From: Marinovum algicola
GTDB taxonomy: Bacteria; Pseudomonadota; Alphaproteobacteria; Rhodobacterales; Rhodobacteraceae
Direction: 5' to 3'
Assembly: GCF_900109145.1 (NCBI RefSeq)
Contig: NZ_FNYY01000006.1
Coordinates: 124,001-188,000, forward strand
DNA: 64,000 nucleotides
Positions 1 through 8,636 of this stretch are shown here, in pieces. A model generated the notes under the pieces. The model ran no database searches. It saw only the letters and a list, made by a program, of their open reading frames with translations, and had not been told where the DNA came from. Position 1 is the first letter of the stretch. Each line of letters begins with the position of its first letter. Both the position numbers and the translations under genes were made by a program.

Positions 1-26
1 AGCAGGACTGGCAGGATCTTTCCCAT
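1..26 (-). CDS. fliL: FliL, first codons only (runs off the left edge)
   Basis: Only the first eight codons are inside the window, reading MGKILPVL. The start is an ATG at 26 with a GAGGT ribosome binding site 5 bases upstream, inside the end of flgH. Hydrophobic starts of this kind are typical of FliL, the inner-membrane protein of the flagellar basal body, and fliL commonly follows flgH in Rhodobacterales flagellar clusters. The call rests on the short N-terminus and gene order, so it is provisional. Confidence 0.5.
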
Positions 27-35
27 GAGAACACC

Positions 36-770
36 TCAGAATGGCAGAATGACATCAAGTACTTGCTGGCCGATGCGGGGCTGTTGCACGTCGCTGATCT
101 GGCCCCGGCCGCCGTAGGAAATTCGCGCCGAGGCGATCTTGTCGTAGGTGATCTGGTTCTGACGCGAGATATCCTCGGGGCGGACATAGCCGGTGACGAT
201 CAGCTCGCGCAGTTCAAAATTGACGCGCACCTCCTGCACCCCCTGGATCGACAGGGTGCCGTTCGGCAGCACCTCGACCACCGTGGCGGCGATCCGCAGC
301 TCGAGCTTTTCGTTGCGCCTGACCGAGCCGTCGCCGCCGGAACTGGACGCGGAATTCAGGTTGACGGCATTGTCCAGGGTAAAGCCCGGCGGCAGGTCTT
401 CCGAGAGCCGCTGCGGCAGGCCGAGAAGCTGTGGCACCGCAAGCGATTCAGAGCCATTGCGCCCGCGGTTGGTGGAATTCGAGATTTCGGCGCTTTCGTC
501 GATCTCGATCACCACGGTGAGGATATCGCCACGTTTGACGGCGCGCCGGTCGCCGAACAGCGAGGCCTGGCCGCCATCCCAGAGCGAGGGCTCCGGCATC
601 CCCCGCCCGCGGGCGGTCTCGACCGGCAGGCCCGGGCTCAGCATGGCGAAATGCTCGGGCGTTTCCCGCGTGTCGGAGAAGGTCGGCGCACGGCCCAGGT
701 GATCGAGGCGGGCGCATCCCGGCAGCATGCCAAGCGAGATCGCCACGGCGGCGCAGGTCATTTTCCTCAT
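36..770 (-). CDS. flgH: Flagellar L-ring lipoprotein FlgH
   Basis: FlgH forms the outer-membrane L-ring that lets the flagellar rod pass through the outer membrane. The 244-residue product begins with a lipoprotein signal peptide ending in LPGC, so Cys19 is the likely lipidated residue. The body has the family features: SLWDGGQASLFGDRRA near residue 62, the GDILTVVIEID strand, and a C-terminal GYVRPEDIS segment followed by SYGGRGQISDVQQPRIGQQ. It lies 10 bases downstream of flgA in the same leftward operon. Length is normal for the family. Confidence 0.96.
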   Translation of the reverse strand: MRKMTCAAVAISLGMLPGCARLDHLGRAPTFSDTRETPEHFAMLSPGLPVETARGRGMPEPSLWDGGQASLFGDRRAVKRGDILTVVIEIDESAEISNSTNRGRNGSESLAVPQLLGLPQRLSEDLPPGFTLDNAVNLNSASSSGGDGSVRRNEKLELRIAATVVEVLPNGTLSIQGVQEVRVNFELRELIVTGYVRPEDISRQNQITYDKIASARISYGGRGQISDVQQPRIGQQVLDVILPF

Positions 771-780
771 GTCTCGGGCC

Positions 781-1203
781 TCATTGACTGACGTTGATGG
801 TGCCGTCCGGCTGAACGGTGCCGAATAGCGTGGTGCGCGACGACAGGTTCATCACGCGAATCCGGTCGCCCGCGCCGCCGCGGCCCAGCGCCCGGCCATC
901 GGCAAGGATGCGCAGACCGCCGGAGGTGAAATGCAGGGTGACGATCTGGTTGCGCGTCACCAGCGCGGGCGGGCCGATGTCGCCGGGGCGGATCGGCCGA
1001 CCGGCATAAAGCGTGACGCGGGTTTCCTGACCGATAAGCGCGGCCGGATCGGAAAACGCGCCCGGCACATCGGCGCTGCGCAGCGCCAGATCGGCGGGCG
1101 CAATGACGGTATTGGCGCGCAGGGTCCGGGCCGGCACAACCGTTTCGGACCAGGCGGCGCCGGCGAGACAGAGCAAGAGGATCGCCCAGAGCAGCCGCAT
1201 CAC
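781..1203 (-). CDS. flgA: Flagellar P-ring assembly chaperone FlgA
   Basis: FlgA is a periplasmic chaperone for assembly of the P-ring (FlgI) around the rod. The 140-residue product has a clear signal peptide (cleavage about residue 19, after AAWS) and an SAF-type domain beginning VVPARTLRANTVIAPADL. It is shorter than enterobacterial FlgA, as usual in alphaproteobacteria. Its ATG overlaps the flgG stop codon by four bases (ATGA), which indicates translational coupling. Confidence 0.92.
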   Translation of the reverse strand: MMRLLWAILLLCLAGAAWSETVVPARTLRANTVIAPADLALRSADVPGAFSDPAALIGQETRVTLYAGRPIRPGDIGPPALVTRNQIVTLHFTSGGLRILADGRALGRGGAGDRIRVMNLSSRTTLFGTVQPDGTINVSQ

Positions 1204-1985
1204 CGCACCTGCGTCGTCGCGCCCAACATCTGATCGGCGGCGGAAATCACCTTGGCATTGAGTTCATAGCCCCGCTGCGCCTCGATCAGCTCGGAAATCT
1301 CGCGCACCGCGTCGACAGAACTGTCCTCGAGATAGCCCTGCCGCAGGATGCCCAGCCCGTCCTGGCCCGGGGCCGAGGTGATCGCCGGGCCGGAGGCCTC
1401 GGTCTCGAGAAAGAGGTTCGAGCCCATCGCCTCGAGCCCCTTGGCATTGGTGAAACCGGCCAGGGTGAACTGGCCCAGCAACTGCGCCTCGACGGTGTCG
1501 TTGAAATAGGCATAGACCTCGCCATCGGCATTGATCGAGATGCTGCGTGCGTCCTGCGGGATGACGATATCGGGCACCACGGGAAAGCCGTCCGAGGTGA
1601 CGATCAGCCCCTCGGCCGAGCGTTTCAACCCGCCGTCACGGGTATAGGCGGGCTGGCCCGAGGGCAGGGTGACCTCGAGATAGCCCTTGCCGTCGATCGC
1701 CACGTCAAGATCGCTGCGGGTGGCCGAGAGCGCGCCCTGTTCGAGCTGCACCGACACCGCCGCCGGACGCACCCCGAGGCCAAGCTGCACCCCGGTGGGC
1801 AGGACCGTGCCGTCAGAGGCGCTGACGGCGCCGGCGCGGGCGTATTGCTGATAGTGCAGATCGGCAAATTCGGCGCGCCGCGCGTTGTAGCCGGTGGTCG
1901 ACATGTTGGCGAGGTTCTGCGAAATGGTCTCGACCCGCATCTGCTGGGCGGTCATGCCGGTGGCGGCGATTTTCAGGGCACGCAT
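1200..1985 (-). CDS. flgG: Flagellar distal rod protein FlgG
   Basis: FlgG builds the distal rod of the flagellum. The 261-residue product starts MRALKIAATGMTAQQ and carries the rod/hook N-terminal motif SQNLANMSTTGYNARRAEF at residues 23-41. The C-terminal helix has the family pattern ISELIEAQRGYELNAKVI, which packs against the N-terminal helix. It sits between flgF and flgA in a tight leftward operon. The length fits FlgG rather than the shorter FlgB or FlgC. Confidence 0.97.
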   Translation of the reverse strand: MRALKIAATGMTAQQMRVETISQNLANMSTTGYNARRAEFADLHYQQYARAGAVSASDGTVLPTGVQLGLGVRPAAVSVQLEQGALSATRSDLDVAIDGKGYLEVTLPSGQPAYTRDGGLKRSAEGLIVTSDGFPVVPDIVIPQDARSISINADGEVYAYFNDTVEAQLLGQFTLAGFTNAKGLEAMGSNLFLETEASGPAITSAPGQDGLGILRQGYLEDSSVDAVREISELIEAQRGYELNAKVISAADQMLGATTQVR

Positions 1986-1994
1986 GGCGGCCTC

Positions 1995-2708
1995 CTATTT
2001 GAGGAAGGTTTGCATCGCAGTGCGGATGCGTTCGTTTTCGGCGTCGAGAAAGCTCTGACCCATTTCATAGGCGCGCTGAACCGCGATCATCCGGGCGATC
2101 TGACGGATCGGATCGACGTTGGAATTCTCGAGAAACCCTTGCAACACGCGCGGGTTTTCCACCGGTGCAAAGCCCGCCTCGGCGCGGAACATCACGCCAT
2201 CCTCGCGGATCAGGTCCTGGCCCGCGACCGGGCGCACTACGCCGAGTTGCGCCAGCGGTCTGCCGTTCGAGCTGAGCGTGCCGTCGCCGCCGATGGCAAG
2301 ATCGGTGGCGTCCGGCGGTACGAAGATCGGCGCGCCGCCGGCGTCGAGCACCGGGTCGCCTTCCTTTGTCACAAGATCGCCCTGGCCGTTCGTCGAAAAA
2401 TTGCCGGCCCGGGTCAGCCTTTCGCCGGCGGGAGTCTGGACGAGGAAATAGCCGCTGCCCTCGATGGCAAAATCGAACCGCCCGCCGGTGGGCGTCAGCG
2501 CGCCCTGCAATTCCGAGGCGGCGCCGATGTTGCCGCTGGCCATCGAGATCGAGGGGCCGTTTTCGACCCGCACCACATGTTCCGAGAACACCATGTTCTC
2601 GGCACGAAAGCCGGTGGTGGCGGCATTTGCGATATTGTTGGCGACGACCTGCATCTCGCGCATCAGCCCGGCTTGGCGGGTCAGCGTGGTATAGGTGGCG
2701 TTTTCCAT
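1995..2708 (-). CDS. flgF: Flagellar proximal rod protein FlgF
   Basis: FlgF is a rod protein related to FlgG. The product has the N-terminal VVANNIANAATTGFRAENMVF motif region and a C-terminal IARMIAVQRAYEMGQ helix. I choose the ATG at 2708 (237 residues, starting MENATYTTL). A longer reading from 2723 needs a TTG codon, whereas the ATG has GAGG six bases upstream, inside the end of fliQ, and begins two bases beyond the fliQ stop. Confidence 0.94.
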   Translation of the reverse strand: MENATYTTLTRQAGLMREMQVVANNIANAATTGFRAENMVFSEHVVRVENGPSISMASGNIGAASELQGALTPTGGRFDFAIEGSGYFLVQTPAGERLTRAGNFSTNGQGDLVTKEGDPVLDAGGAPIFVPPDATDLAIGGDGTLSSNGRPLAQLGVVRPVAGQDLIREDGVMFRAEAGFAPVENPRVLQGFLENSNVDPIRQIARMIAVQRAYEMGQSFLDAENERIRTAMQTFLK

Positions 2709-2709
2709 G

Positions 2710-2976
2710 TCAGACCTCGACAATCAGGGGGATGATCCAGCTTTGGAAAAAGGCGGTGAGCCGTTCGGTCATGAAACTCATCGAGAGCCAGAAGACGGCG
2801 ACGATGGCGGCCAGTTTCGGCACGAAGGTCAGCGTCATCTCCTGGATCGAGGTGAGCGCCTGAAACAGACCGATGGTGACCCCGGCCACCAGTGCCGCCG
2901 ACAGGATCGGCAGCGACATGGTTACCGAAATCCAGAGCCCGTGGCGCATCGTGTCAAAGAAAACCGCCTCATCCAT
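2710..2976 (-). CDS. fliQ: Flagellar export gate protein FliQ
   Basis: FliQ is a small inner-membrane part of the flagellar type III export gate (with FliP and FliR). The 88-residue product has two hydrophobic segments, about residues 14-38 and 51-70, separated by the family motif GLFQALTSIQEMTLTFVPKL. It is placed between fliE and flgF with gaps of a few bases. The length is exactly that of the family. fliP and fliR are not in this window. Confidence 0.96.
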   Translation of the reverse strand: MDEAVFFDTMRHGLWISVTMSLPILSAALVAGVTIGLFQALTSIQEMTLTFVPKLAAIVAVFWLSMSFMTERLTAFFQSWIIPLIVEV

Positions 2977-2979
2977 CGG

Positions 2980-3270
2980 TCAGACCGGCATCCGCAGGAT
3001 TTCCTGATAGGCCTCGACCACCTTGTTGCGCATCGTCACCACGGTTTCGACCGCCAGTTCGGACTGCGCCAGGGCCTGCACCAGCGCATGCGGATCGGCG
3101 TCGCCGATCATGGCCGATTTGGCCGTTTCCTCGGCGGTTTGCAGCGTCCGGGCGAAATCCCGCGCGGTGTCGGCAAAGGCCGCGCCCATCGAATGGGGCG
3201 TGTCGTCCGGCTGGGTCGCAGGGCGAGAGGCCGCGTATTTCTGCGCGGCAAGGATTGAACGGACATCCAT
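2980..3270 (-). CDS. fliE: Flagellar hook-basal body protein FliE
   Basis: FliE joins the MS ring to the rod and is thought to be the first rod-side protein exported. The 96-residue product has a variable N-terminus and a conserved C-terminal half that includes LAQSELAVETVVTMRNKVV and ends YQEILRMPV, the family signature. It lies 18 bases downstream of flgC and 3 bases upstream of fliQ in the leftward operon. Confidence 0.95.
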   Translation of the reverse strand: MDVRSILAAQKYAASRPATQPDDTPHSMGAAFADTARDFARTLQTAEETAKSAMIGDADPHALVQALAQSELAVETVVTMRNKVVEAYQEILRMPV

Positions 3271-3288
3271 TCTGGGTCTCCTATCGGG

Positions 3289-3681
3289 TTATCTGCGCAA
3301 CAGCTCCATCAGGCTCGATGACATCTGGCGTGCCTGGTCGAACATCTTGACGTTGGCCTCGTAGCTGCGCTGGGCTTCCCTGGCGTCGGCAATCTCGATC
3401 ACCAGGTTGACGTTCGACCCCTCGTAATGGCCGGTGTCATCGGCCAGCGGATGCGAGGGATCGTAGATTTTGGCCAGATCGTTCTGATCCAGCCTGACGC
3501 GACCGGTGGTCACCTGGCCCCGCGTGTCGCCGTTCTGGCGCATCTCTTCGAACGGCACGGTTTTGCGCCGATAGCCGGGGGTGTCGGCATTCGCGATGTT
3601 TTCCGAAACATGGCGAAGTCGCGCTGCCTGGGCTTTCAGCCCGCTGGCAGAAACTGAGAAAGAGGATGAGAAATCGGTCAT
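3289..3681 (-). CDS. flgC: Flagellar proximal rod protein FlgC
   Basis: FlgC is a short proximal rod protein. The 130-residue product has the N-terminal motif region RHVSENIANADTPGYRRK at residues 23-40 and a C-terminal helix IADAREAQRSYEANVKMF. Length and the ENIANADTPGYRRK form identify FlgC rather than FlgB or FlgG. It follows flgB by 16 bases. Confidence 0.96.
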   Translation of the reverse strand: MTDFSSSFSVSASGLKAQAARLRHVSENIANADTPGYRRKTVPFEEMRQNGDTRGQVTTGRVRLDQNDLAKIYDPSHPLADDTGHYEGSNVNLVIEIADAREAQRSYEANVKMFDQARQMSSSLMELLRR

Positions 3682-3697
3682 GTGTCAGGGCTCCGGG

Positions 3698-4087
3698 TCA
3701 CTGGCGGCCAAGGCTCGAGCGCAGGATGTTGAGCGAGGCTCGGTAGACGGCGAGCGCCTTGTCATGCTGGCGGCGGATGTCGACCGCGCGCAGCATTTCG
3801 GTTTCGAGTGAGATAGAGTTGCCATTGGGGTCGCTGATTGCGCCCGGATCTTCCACCGGCGCGGCGGCGCCTTCGGCGCGGGCGCCGGAGAGATGACTGT
3901 CGCGGGTGGCGCGCAGCCCGAACTGGGCCTGCTGTTGCAGGACAAGCTGCGGAAAGGCGACCAGGTCGCGGGCCTTGTAGCCAGGGGTATCCGCATGGGC
4001 GAGATTGCGCGCGGCAATCGCCTGTCTGGCCCCGGCATGGCGGGCCATGGCCTGCGACATTTGCAGGACTTCGAGATTGTCGAACAT
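3698..4087 (-). CDS. flgB: Flagellar proximal rod protein FlgB
   Basis: FlgB is a proximal rod protein and the first gene of this leftward operon (flgB-flgC-fliE-fliQ-flgF-flgG-flgA-flgH-fliL). From the ATG at 4087 the product has 129 residues, starting MFDNLEVLQMSQAMARH, with AARNLAHADTPGYKARDL as the rod-protein motif. A nine-codon longer reading from 4114 uses TTG; the ATG is preceded by GAGGGAG and starts at the conserved N-terminus, so it is preferred. The C-terminal helix includes RQHDKALAVYRASLNIL. Confidence 0.93.
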   Translation of the reverse strand: MFDNLEVLQMSQAMARHAGARQAIAARNLAHADTPGYKARDLVAFPQLVLQQQAQFGLRATRDSHLSGARAEGAAAPVEDPGAISDPNGNSISLETEMLRAVDIRRQHDKALAVYRASLNILRSSLGRQ

Positions 4088-4110
4088 CGGGGCTTCTCCC
4101 TCGATTGGCT

Positions 4111-4125
4111 TCAATCAAGGCTTAA
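4111..4125 (-). promoter_or_regulatory. Candidate CtrA-type site between flgB and fliI
   Basis: On the minus strand the gap reads TTAA-N7-TTGA, close to the TTAA-N7-TTAA pattern bound by the response regulator CtrA in alphaproteobacteria. The site lies 24 bases upstream of the flgB start and 48 bases upstream of fliI. One of eight consensus positions differs. This is pattern recognition only. Confidence 0.3.
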
Positions 4126-4172
4126 CCCTGATTCCTTTAGAAATGGTTTTCAGCAGATAATGGAGGCGCACG

Positions 4173-5555
4173 ATGCAGACGCCGCGGCTGGAAGGTTTGA
4201 AAAACAGGATTGCGGGGCTCACGCCGGTCCGGCCGTTCGGCCGGGTGGCCAGCGTCGATGGCACCTATCTGATGGTGGCGGGCCTCGGGCAGAATGTGCG
4301 CATGGGCGATCAGCTGCGGTTGGTGCGTTCGCGCGGGGCGGCGCTGGGCGGCGAGGTGCTCAAGATCGCGGCTGGCGGGGTGATGATGCTGCCAGATGAC
4401 GCGCTTGAAGGGGTGGCGCTGGGCGACAAGGTGTTCCTCATGCCCGAGGCGCAGATTGCGCCGCATGCCGGCTGGATCGGCCGGGTGATCGACCCCTACG
4501 GCCTACCGCTCGATGGCCGCGCGCTGCATGGCGGGCCGGAGCTGCGGCCGATCCACGCCCGGCCACCCGATCCGGCCAGTCGCCGGCGGCTGGGGGCGCG
4601 GCTCGGTACCGGGCTGGTGCTGTTCAACACCATGCTGCCGATCGTGCGCGGCCAGCGGATCGGGTTGTTTGCCGGTTCGGGCGTCGGCAAGACCAGCCTG
4701 CTCGGCCATCTCGCCCGCAAGATGGAGGCCGATGTCGTGGTGGTCGCGCTGGTCGGCGAGCGTGGCCGCGAGCTGCGCGATTTCGTCGATGATGTCATGG
4801 GGCCGGAAGGCATGGCGCGCAGTGTCGTCGTCGCCGCCACCTCGGATCGCTCGCCGCTGGTGCGCCGCCGCTGCCCCGCCGCGGCCATGGCGATTGCCGA
4901 GCATTTTCGCGATCAGGGCCTTCAGGTGCTGCTTCTGACCGATTCGATCACCCGGCTGGCCGACGCCCATCGAGAGGTTGCCGTGGCGGGCGGCGAGGTG
5001 CCGGCGCTGCGCGGCTATCCGCCCTCGATGGCGCATATGATCATGTCGCTCTGCGAACGCGCCGGGCCGGGGCCGGAGACCGGCGGCGATATCACCGCGA
5101 TCTATACCGTGCTGGTCGCCGGGTCCGACATGAACGAGCCGGTGGCCGATGTGCTGCGCGGGGTGCTCGACGGGCATGTGGTGCTGGAGCGGGCCATCGC
5201 CGAACGCGGCCGGTTTCCCGCTGTCAACGTCCTACGCTCGGTCTCGCGCAGCCTGCCGGAGTGCGCCACCGAACGCGAGAACGCGCGTATCGGCCTCGCC
5301 CGAAAACTGCTCAGTGCCTACCACGGTTCGGAAACCATGATCAAAGCCGGGCTTTACAGCGCGGGTGGCGATCCGGTGCTCGACCAGGCGGTGCAGGTCT
5401 TTGACAAGCTCGACGGGCTGATCGCGCAGCAAGAAGACAGCATCGACAAGAGCTTTGCGCGGCTGGAGGTCGTGTTGCGGGAGGCCGAGGCCTTTCGCCC
5501 GAAATCGAAACCGCTGGCCAGGCCGCCCGCCGCGCGGCCGCAGCCCCGCCCGTGA
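4173..5555 (+). CDS. fliI: Flagellar export ATPase FliI
   Basis: FliI is the cytoplasmic ATPase of flagellar type III export. The 460-residue product has an F1-beta-like fold with a Walker A motif AGSGVGKT at 167-174, Walker B region VLLLTDSITR, and the family's VVVALVGERGRELRDF. The N-terminus resembles the F1 N-terminal barrel. The ATG at 4173 has GGAGG six bases upstream. It is transcribed away from flgB, and its end lies 5 bases from the end of the convergent DUF1217 gene. Confidence 0.96.
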   Translation: MQTPRLEGLKNRIAGLTPVRPFGRVASVDGTYLMVAGLGQNVRMGDQLRLVRSRGAALGGEVLKIAAGGVMMLPDDALEGVALGDKVFLMPEAQIAPHAGWIGRVIDPYGLPLDGRALHGGPELRPIHARPPDPASRRRLGARLGTGLVLFNTMLPIVRGQRIGLFAGSGVGKTSLLGHLARKMEADVVVVALVGERGRELRDFVDDVMGPEGMARSVVVAATSDRSPLVRRRCPAAAMAIAEHFRDQGLQVLLLTDSITRLADAHREVAVAGGEVPALRGYPPSMAHMIMSLCERAGPGPETGGDITAIYTVLVAGSDMNEPVADVLRGVLDGHVVLERAIAERGRFPAVNVLRSVSRSLPECATERENARIGLARKLLSAYHGSETMIKAGLYSAGGDPVLDQAVQVFDKLDGLIAQQEDSIDKSFARLEVVLREAEAFRPKSKPLARPPAARPQPRP

Positions 5556-5560
5556 CAGGC

Positions 5561-6361
5561 CTATTGCGGGATGTTCCGAAGCAGGGTCAGCGCCACCGAC
5601 ATGCCGGAAAGAGCGGCACTCTCCTGAAGCTGGCCTTGCAGCAGAAATTGTTCCACCAGCCGTTCCCGCAGCTCGGGATCGGCAAAATCCGCCACCTCTG
5701 ATACGCCGAACCGCGCCTGCGATTTTTCGCGGAACACGGCGAGCTGACGGTCGAGTTCGAGCTGCGAGAAGCTGTCCGGCAGGTTGAGCGCGGTTTCAAA
5801 GATTTTGCGCAGGGCAGGCACGCCCATCACCGTGTACCAGCGGCCGTTTTCGGTGGTGCCGGTGTCGGCGGCAAGTTCGGGAAGCGCGCGGTCGGCGTAG
5901 AGCGCGATCCGCAGGTTGTCATCCTGCGCGCCCACCGACGCCTCGAAGGAGGCCCGGTTGAATTTCTCCACCACGGTTTTGGCAAAATCCGCACCGGCGG
6001 TGTGGGGGCCGAGCGGCTGATCGAAACCGAAAGCCTCGGCGAATTGGGTATAGCGATCATCGGCCATCTTGTTGGCCAGCGCATCCGGCGCCAGGGTGCC
6101 GTCGGCAAGGATTTTCTGAATGAAATACCTGTTGTCGATATCCTCCTGAAGCCCGTAGGCCCCCAGCGCCACGCGCAACAAGCGGCGATCGCCGACCAGC
6201 TGTTCGGCGGTGTCGACCTTGGCGATATTGGCCGCGAAATAGGCGGTGTCGCGCGAGATCTCCGCCGACCGGTTGAGCGCGGCCTGCTGGGTTTCCATCG
6301 TCCGGCTCAGAAGCTTCCAGCCGACGAGGCCGGTGCCTGGAAGGATCGGTTGAAAGCTCAT
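5561..6361 (-). CDS. DUF1217 flagellar-cluster protein
   Basis: The 266-residue product (starting MSFQPILPGTGLVGWKLL from the ATG at 6361) matches what I know of the DUF1217 family, found in flagellar clusters of alphaproteobacteria. It is rich in helices, with segments such as YFAANIAKVDTAEQLVGDRR and a C-terminal RLVEQFLLQGQLQE. No signal peptide or membrane segment is visible. Its start overlaps the flbT stop by four bases, so it is coupled to flbT. A flagellar role is inferred from context; the molecular function is not known to me. Confidence 0.8.
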   Translation of the reverse strand: MSFQPILPGTGLVGWKLLSRTMETQQAALNRSAEISRDTAYFAANIAKVDTAEQLVGDRRLLRVALGAYGLQEDIDNRYFIQKILADGTLAPDALANKMADDRYTQFAEAFGFDQPLGPHTAGADFAKTVVEKFNRASFEASVGAQDDNLRIALYADRALPELAADTGTTENGRWYTVMGVPALRKIFETALNLPDSFSQLELDRQLAVFREKSQARFGVSEVADFADPELRERLVEQFLLQGQLQESAALSGMSVALTLLRNIPQ

Positions 6362-6762
6362 CTGTGCCCCGCGGCAAAAATTCGGTCCTCGCGCGGGATA
6401 AGCGCGCGCAGCGACTTGAGACATTGGTAGAACTGATCGCCGAGCAGGGCATCGGTCGCGGCGGTCAAGTGGCGGCGGCTGTCGGTATCGGTGAGGATCT
6501 GGCTGAGTTCCTCGATCCGCCGCAGCAGCTGCAACCGGGTTTCATCCGGTTCGGCGTCGCCGGTCAGCACAAGCTGCGTGGCGAAACAGACCCGGCGCAC
6601 CGGCGTATTCGCTTCTTCCGGATGAATGGCGTCGCGCAGGCGCAGGATATTGGCGTTTGGGGTCACGATGTTGAGCCGGCTGCGCCGGTCGCCGTTTTCG
6701 ATCACCGCGCCATTGATCAGCACTCGTTCCTTGGGCCCGAGTTTGAGAACGAGCCCGGTCAT
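6358..6762 (-). CDS. flbT: Flagellin post-transcriptional repressor FlbT
   Basis: FlbT in Caulobacter binds the 5' part of flagellin mRNA and destabilises it until assembly is ready. The 134-residue product begins MTGLVLKLGPKERVLINGAV, with the family features NGDRRSRLNI near residue 23 and a helical C-terminus with DQFYQCLKSLRALIP. The start is set by the ATG at 6762, which overlaps the flaF stop codon by four bases. It sits directly downstream of flaF and flagellin, the genes it would act on. Confidence 0.93.
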   Translation of the reverse strand: MTGLVLKLGPKERVLINGAVIENGDRRSRLNIVTPNANILRLRDAIHPEEANTPVRRVCFATQLVLTGDAEPDETRLQLLRRIEELSQILTDTDSRRHLTAATDALLGDQFYQCLKSLRALIPREDRIFAAGHR

Positions 6763-7133
6763 GTTCTCGCGCTCCCGCGACGCAAGCCGCGCAGGATCGC
6801 GGTGTTGATTTCCAGAAGCGGCACGACAGTGGCTTTCCGGGCCAGCACCTGTGCACTGTGGCGCTTGGTGAATTCCGACAGAAAGAAGATCCGCGCCTTG
6901 AGATCCTGGGGCAGGGGGTTGTCGCGATCGGCGACGTCGGCGGCGAGGATGGTCCAGAGCCTGTTGTTGCGGTGCAGGGCGCCGGCAAGACGGGGAAAAT
7001 CCGAGGTCGCCTTTTCGGCGGCGGCCTTCAATTCGTGGGTGGTGCGGGCAATGGTCTCGTATTCGGCCCGGCGATCGGTTTTCGTGGCGGCGGATTGCGC
7101 ATAGGCGCGGTGGGCCATGGACTGAGCGTTCAT
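6759..7133 (-). CDS. flaF: Flagellin assembly regulator FlaF
   Basis: FlaF works with FlbT and flagellin; in Caulobacter it is needed for flagellin synthesis or secretion. The 124-residue product starts MNAQSMAHRAYAQSAATKT and includes the characteristic ALHRNNRLWTILAADVAD and LPQDLKARIFFLSEFTKRH segments. It lies 83 bases downstream of the flagellin gene, beyond a strong hairpin, and overlaps flbT by four bases. Confidence 0.94.
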   Translation of the reverse strand: MNAQSMAHRAYAQSAATKTDRRAEYETIARTTHELKAAAEKATSDFPRLAGALHRNNRLWTILAADVADRDNPLPQDLKARIFFLSEFTKRHSAQVLARKATVVPLLEINTAILRGLRRGSART

Positions 7134-7180
7134 GCCGCATCCTTCCTTCTGGAGTATGAATTGTTGTCATCGGGCGGTCG

Positions 7181-7205
7181 GGGGGCGAAGACGGCCTTCG
7201 CCCCC
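7181..7205 (-). terminator. Hairpin after the flagellin gene
   Basis: A perfect 10-base-pair stem (GGGGGCGAAG at 7181-7190 with CTTCGCCCCC at 7196-7205, loop ACGGC) lies in the gap between the flagellin stop and flaF. No clear U-run follows on the minus strand. It could end most flagellin transcripts, protect their 3' end, or set the flagellin to flaF-flbT ratio. Confidence 0.65.
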
Positions 7206-7216
7206 GTCCGTCTCGG

Positions 7217-8485
7217 TTACCGGAAGAGCGACAGGAGCTGCTGCGGCGCCTGATTGGCGATCGAAAGCGCCTGCACACCCAGTTGCTGCTGCACCTGAAG
7301 GGCCTGGAGGCGGGCCGAGGCCTCTTCCATGTCGGCGTCCACCAGGCTGCCAATGCCCGAGGTCAGTGAATCGGCCAGGTTCATGATGAAGTCCGATTGG
7401 GTCTCGATCCGGCTTTCGACCGAGCCGAAGGCCGCCGCGGCTGACGTGGCCGCCTGGATCATGCCTTCGATATTGCCCAGCGCGGTTTCCGCGCCGGCCT
7501 CGGTCGAGACATCCATGCTGGACAGCTGCGCCAGGGCGCCGGTGCCGCGTTCCTGGGTCAGCGTGACGCCGATGCCGGTCTCGGAAGTGAGGTTCTCGAC
7601 ATCGAGCGTGCCCGCCCCGAGCGTCAGCGAGAAGTCGTTGGTATCGAGCCCGGCTTGCAGCATGCCGTTTTTCAGACCGGCCAGGACGGCATTTGCATTG
7701 TCGCCTTCCCGAACGACATAGCTGCCCTCGATATTGCCGATTTGCAGACGCATGGTATCGCCGGCGACAAGGCCGGTGGTGACCGCATTGTCGACACCCG
7801 CGTCAGAGGCCTTGAGCGCCGACGTGCCGGTTGCGCCGCCGCTCGTGTCAAGGAAGGCCGAGCCGAGCGCGATCTGGACATCGTCGTCGGTGCCGCCGTT
7901 TTCGTCCAGCGATGCGGTGTCGGCGGTGGCCGCCGTGATCGTCGTGCCGGTATCTGTCGACAGGTTCTGAGCATCGACGCCGATGTTGGACACGCTGATC
8001 GCGCCGGAATTGTCTCGGTCCAGCGACGACAGCACATCGGCGCCGAGATTGCCGTTGGAGTTGAAGGCGCCGGCCGTGCCGTTGACCAGATTCAATCCGT
8101 TGAACTGCGCGGCGCCGACCACCGATTCGATCTGGCCGATGATGGCCTGGACGTCGTCCTGAAGCGTTCCGCGATCGAGATTGTCCGCCTGGGCGCTGAC
8201 AATCAGATCCTTCATGTCGGTCAGAAGATCTGTGACGGTCTCGGAAGCGTTCCGCGCGACAGCCACGGTCGATTGGCCCAGCGAGAGATTCTCGCCGATC
8301 GACTTGAAGCCTTGCACATCGGATTCCATGACTTTGGAAATTGCCCAGATCGCGGCGTTGTCCTTGGCATTGGCCACCGATTTACCGGTCGAAATTTCCG
8401 ATTGCACATCCGAAAGGCTTTTGTTGATCCCCTTGAGGGTTTGAAGCGCGACCATTGCGCTGGAGTTGGTCAGAATACTGGACAT
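7217..8485 (-). CDS. fliC: Flagellin
   Basis: This is the filament subunit, 422 residues. The N-terminal D0/D1 region (about 1-140) begins MSSILTNSSAMVALQTLKGI and includes SEISTGKSVANAKDNAAIWA; the C-terminal D1/D0 region (about 335-422) ends QALSIANQAPQQLLSLFR. The middle (about 150-330) is a variable domain rich in Gly, Thr, Asp and Ala with no Cys. The start has GAGGA six bases upstream. A hairpin follows the gene, and flaF-flbT lie downstream, the usual alphaproteobacterial arrangement. Confidence 0.95.
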   Translation of the reverse strand: MSSILTNSSAMVALQTLKGINKSLSDVQSEISTGKSVANAKDNAAIWAISKVMESDVQGFKSIGENLSLGQSTVAVARNASETVTDLLTDMKDLIVSAQADNLDRGTLQDDVQAIIGQIESVVGAAQFNGLNLVNGTAGAFNSNGNLGADVLSSLDRDNSGAISVSNIGVDAQNLSTDTGTTITAATADTASLDENGGTDDDVQIALGSAFLDTSGGATGTSALKASDAGVDNAVTTGLVAGDTMRLQIGNIEGSYVVREGDNANAVLAGLKNGMLQAGLDTNDFSLTLGAGTLDVENLTSETGIGVTLTQERGTGALAQLSSMDVSTEAGAETALGNIEGMIQAATSAAAAFGSVESRIETQSDFIMNLADSLTSGIGSLVDADMEEASARLQALQVQQQLGVQALSIANQAPQQLLSLFR

Positions 8486-8636
8486 AGATTATCCTCATAA
8501 GCGAGACGCTTTTGCGTCAATTTCATGCCACAGCCGGTCTCCCGGCATCTCTGTCATTCTGACACTTGCAATCTGCACGAACTTCGCGTTGATTGCGCCA
8601 CCATCAGGGGTGCATCGCCACCATGGAGCCGTTGTC

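Noticed and set aside
63-3364. Long ORFs on the strand opposite the flagellar genes
   Set aside because: They are the antisense frames usual in GC-rich genes, with Arg/Pro/Ala-rich translations and no family features.
8510-8545. Possible sigma-54 promoter (TGGCAT ... TTGAC on the minus strand) before flagellin
   Set aside because: The distance between the GG and GC elements is one base short, and the -12 GC is absent, which normally abolishes function.
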